DNA of 64,000 nt, taken from Sphingopyxis italica. GTDB taxonomy: Bacteria; Pseudomonadota; Alphaproteobacteria; Sphingomonadales; Sphingomonadaceae. Made by a program: the position numbers and the translations under genes. Positions 62,195-64,000 of this stretch are shown here, one piece after another. The notes under the pieces were generated by a model. The model was not told the DNA's origin. It was given only the letters and a program-made list of their open reading frames with translations, and did not search any database. The stretch is taken from positions 1,320,469 through 1,384,468 of the forward strand of contig NZ_JAATIT010000001.1 of assembly GCF_011926545.1 (NCBI RefSeq). The letters run 5' to 3'. How positions within the stretch are numbered: position 1 is the stretch's first letter; every line of letters begins with the position of its first letter.

Positions 62195-63261
62195 GCCCGG
62201 AACCGGATCGCCTCGGCGGCCAGCCCCGGACCGAAGGCGATCGCGATGCCTTCGCCGCTCGCCCCGCGCGCCATCATGTCGGCGAGCACGAACAGGATCG
62301 TCGCCGACGACATATTGCCATATCGCGCGAGCACCGACCGGCTGTCGGCGAGCGCCGCGGGCGCGACCTCCAGCGCATGTTCGACCGCGTCGAGCACCGA
62401 CCGGCCGCCAGCGTGGACCGCGAGCAGCGGCGGCGGCCCGGCATCGCCGAACAGCTCGCGCTGGATGTCCGGACGGGCCAGCGTTTCGCGCAGCCGTCCG
62501 GGCACTTCGCCCGACAGCGTCATCTCGAAACCCCGGTCGCCGATGTCCCAGCGGATCAGATTTTCGCTGCCCTCCAGCGCAAGGCTGCGGCCTTCGCCCA
62601 GTTCGAATCCGCCCGCCGCCGCCGATACGATCCCCGCCGCGGCGCCATCGCTGAACTGAAGCATCGCCAGCAGCGGCTCGGGTTCATCGGCCAGACTGAG
62701 GTGCAGCGTCGACAGCTCGACGCTCACCACCAGCACCACCGCGCCCGGTTCCGATCGCACGATATGCCGCGCGGTGCGCAGCGCGGTGACCCCGGCATAA
62801 CAGCCCATGAAGCCAATCAGAACGCGCTCGACCGCCGCGCCGAGCCCCAGTCGCCGCGCGAGGATCTGGTCGATGCCGGGGGCGAGGAAGCCGGTGCAGC
62901 TCGCGACGACCAGATGGGTGATGCGCGCCGGATCGAGCGCATCGTCCAGTCCCGCGATCGCCTGCATCGCCAGATCGGGCGCATGGTCCGCATAGGCGGC
63001 CATGCGGACCGATGTCGGCGGCAATCCGGGCATGTCGTAAAATCCGCCCGCCGCGACCGGCGACCCACCGGACCGTGTGGGCGGCAGCACCGACCAGCGA
63101 TGATCGATCCCCGACCGCGCCGTCATCCGCGTAAAGATCGCGCGCACCCGCTCGTCGGTCAGCCGCGGCGTCGCCCAGTCGATGAAAGCCTGATGAATAT
63201 CATGCCCCGGCGCCGCGGTGGCGAGGGCGTTCAGCCGGGGAGACGGCATGCTCTTTTTCAT
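62191..63261 (-). CDS. Type III polyketide synthase (chalcone-synthase-like)
   Basis: 356 residues. The catalytic triad of the family is intact: C154 in FMGCYAGVTALRTARH, H283 in AVHAGGRSVL and N316 in RYGNMSSATILFVL. Such homodimeric enzymes extend acyl-CoA starters with malonyl-CoA into alkylpyrones or alkylresorcinols. It is the first gene of an operon with a methyltransferase and an FAD oxidoreductase. ATG 63261 has little ribosome site and ATG 63249 is an alternative. Confidence 0.92.
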   Translation of the reverse strand: MKKSMPSPRLNALATAAPGHDIHQAFIDWATPRLTDERVRAIFTRMTARSGIDHRWSVLPPTRSGGSPVAAGGFYDMPGLPPTSVRMAAYADHAPDLAMQAIAGLDDALDPARITHLVVASCTGFLAPGIDQILARRLGLGAAVERVLIGFMGCYAGVTALRTARHIVRSEPGAVVLVVSVELSTLHLSLADEPEPLLAMLQFSDGAAAGIVSAAAGGFELGEGRSLALEGSENLIRWDIGDRGFEMTLSGEVPGRLRETLARPDIQRELFGDAGPPPLLAVHAGGRSVLDAVEHALEVAPAALADSRSVLARYGNMSSATILFVLADMMARGASGEGIAIAFGPGLAAEAIRFRA

Positions 63262-63392
63262 CGCGCGGGTTTGGCCGAAAAGCGCCGCGCTGGCCAGCGG
63301 ATTAAGAGATGCACGATGACGGCCTTCCGGCGCGCGTGAGCACCGATTTTACGCGGAATTAACCGTAACGCGGTTATCGCGAAGGGGTGAAA

Positions 63393-63899
63393 ATGCGCCC
63401 GCTTCTTGCCCTTGGACTATTGTTCGCCTCGGCCCCCGCGGTGCAGGCGCGGTGCCTGCTTTGCGCGCGGGACGGGGCGGCGGGCGGCGCGGCGCGCCAA
63501 GCCGGGATACCGCTTCGCGTCGAAGTCGAAACGCGACTCGATATGGGCCGCGTCGCCGTCGGTGCGATGGGCGGCGAGGTGGAAGTCGATCCGGTGTCGG
63601 GCGCGCGGCGCGTGCGCGGCGATGTCGTCGATCTGGGCGGCTTCGCGCTGACCGGCGTCGTGACCGTGCGCGGCGAACCGGGCGCCGAGGTGCGCGTGAT
63701 CCTGCCCGCGAGCGTCGATCTCGAGAGCGGCCACGGCCGCACCGCGCGCGTCACGGGTCTTGTCACCGATCTCTCGGCGGCGCCGCGTCTCGGCGCCGAC
63801 GGCCGGCTTCAGTTCCGCTTCGGCGGCCGGTTGCGGATCGCTGCGCTCGACGACGGGGATTATCGCGGGCGGATTCCGGTGACGGTCGAGTATCAATAA
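63393..63899 (+). CDS. Secreted DUF4402-like protein
   Basis: 168 residues from ATG 63393 with AAGGGG 5 bases upstream. It has a signal peptide (LLALGLLFASAPAVQA) and then a beta-rich domain ending in DDGDYRGRIPVTVEYQ, the usual close of DUF4402. A short Cys pair (CLLC) follows the cleavage site. Such proteins are secreted and may be surface or fimbria-like; function is unproven. It diverges from the polyketide operon. Confidence 0.8.
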   Translation: MRPLLALGLLFASAPAVQARCLLCARDGAAGGAARQAGIPLRVEVETRLDMGRVAVGAMGGEVEVDPVSGARRVRGDVVDLGGFALTGVVTVRGEPGAEVRVILPASVDLESGHGRTARVTGLVTDLSAAPRLGADGRLQFRFGGRLRIAALDDGDYRGRIPVTVEYQ

Positions 63900-63944
63900 G
63901 CAAAGGGCTGCTTTGGGGTGGTTAGCGGGCACACCCAATATTCG

Positions 63945-64000
63945 TCATTCCCGCGAAAGCGGGAACCCAGTCTGGGATCAGCCTATGCACGCTCTGGGTC
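63945..64000. repeat. Dispersed inverted repeat, cut by the right window edge
   Basis: Hairpin TTCCCGC-GAAA-GCGGGAA (63948-63965) is followed by ACCCAGTCTGGG. A CTCTGGGTC near the edge looks like the start of the second arm. It is the same family as the repeat at 33863-33947. Confidence 0.7.

Overview
The window is GC-rich, densely packed DNA from an alphaproteobacterium. It is most likely a member of the Sphingomonadaceae, and Sphingopyxis-like is my best guess. The reasons are large TonB-dependent receptors with sphingomonad-style signal peptides, a DivK/MipZ cell-cycle gene set, MmcB, COQ9, a 41-residue cysteine-free L36, a helix-turn-helix-fused RibB, and dispersed hairpin repeats. No rRNA, CRISPR array, integrase or transposase is visible. 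No gene-free stretch exceeds 300 bases; the longest are 35429-35699, 42601-42858, 26047-26295 and 23076-23316, and each is described.

Layout. Positions 1-7854 hold a polyuronide (pectin/oligouronide) utilisation cluster: kduI (cut by the left edge), a secreted PHP-like metallohydrolase, a TonB-dependent receptor, a FadR-type GntR regulator and a divergent secreted DUF4861 protein. Two near-identical operator-like boxes mark the receptor and regulator promoters. Positions 8021-9274 hold a VOC protein, a C-terminally truncated DUF899 gene and two tRNA-Glu genes. Positions 9368-13196 hold recJ behind two bacterial PH-domain membrane proteins. An alkylsulfatase, a flavodoxin-like protein, a ligase-associated helicase, a two-domain retropepsin-like protein and PdeM follow (13222-20109). 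Two tandem paralogous TonB receptors fill 20262-26046.

Positions 26296-36543 are mainly core functions: divK, DUF3572, a HAD protein, RidA, a FemAB-like acyltransferase, panC, mipZ, a phosphohexomutase, lptB, rpoN, rpmJ and another HAD protein. Positions 36531-42600 carry a MarR-S41 peptidase pair, a divergent S9 oligopeptidase/M24 aminopeptidase P pair, and a thioesterase. A candidate small RNA with an alphaproteobacterial suhB/mmgR-like layout lies on the minus strand at about 42641-42735.

The riboflavin pathway is split. ribD-ribE lies at 43331-44929. A second unit at 51845-55705 contains an ankyrin protein, an HTH-RibB-degenerate-RibA fusion (RibBX type), an EamA transporter and ribH. 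Between them are a GFA protein, mmcB, ssb, feoAB with a Fur-box-like site, a rhuM gene interrupted by one in-frame ochre codon, COQ9 and an old yellow enzyme. The right end has a Sco-type protein, a YcgN-type protein, a YgjP-type metalloprotease, PBP1A, msrB, a translationally coupled type III polyketide synthase-methyltransferase-FAD oxidoreductase operon (60387-63261), and a DUF4402-like secreted protein.

Functions were assigned by reading the translated sequence and recalling family motifs. No database search was run.
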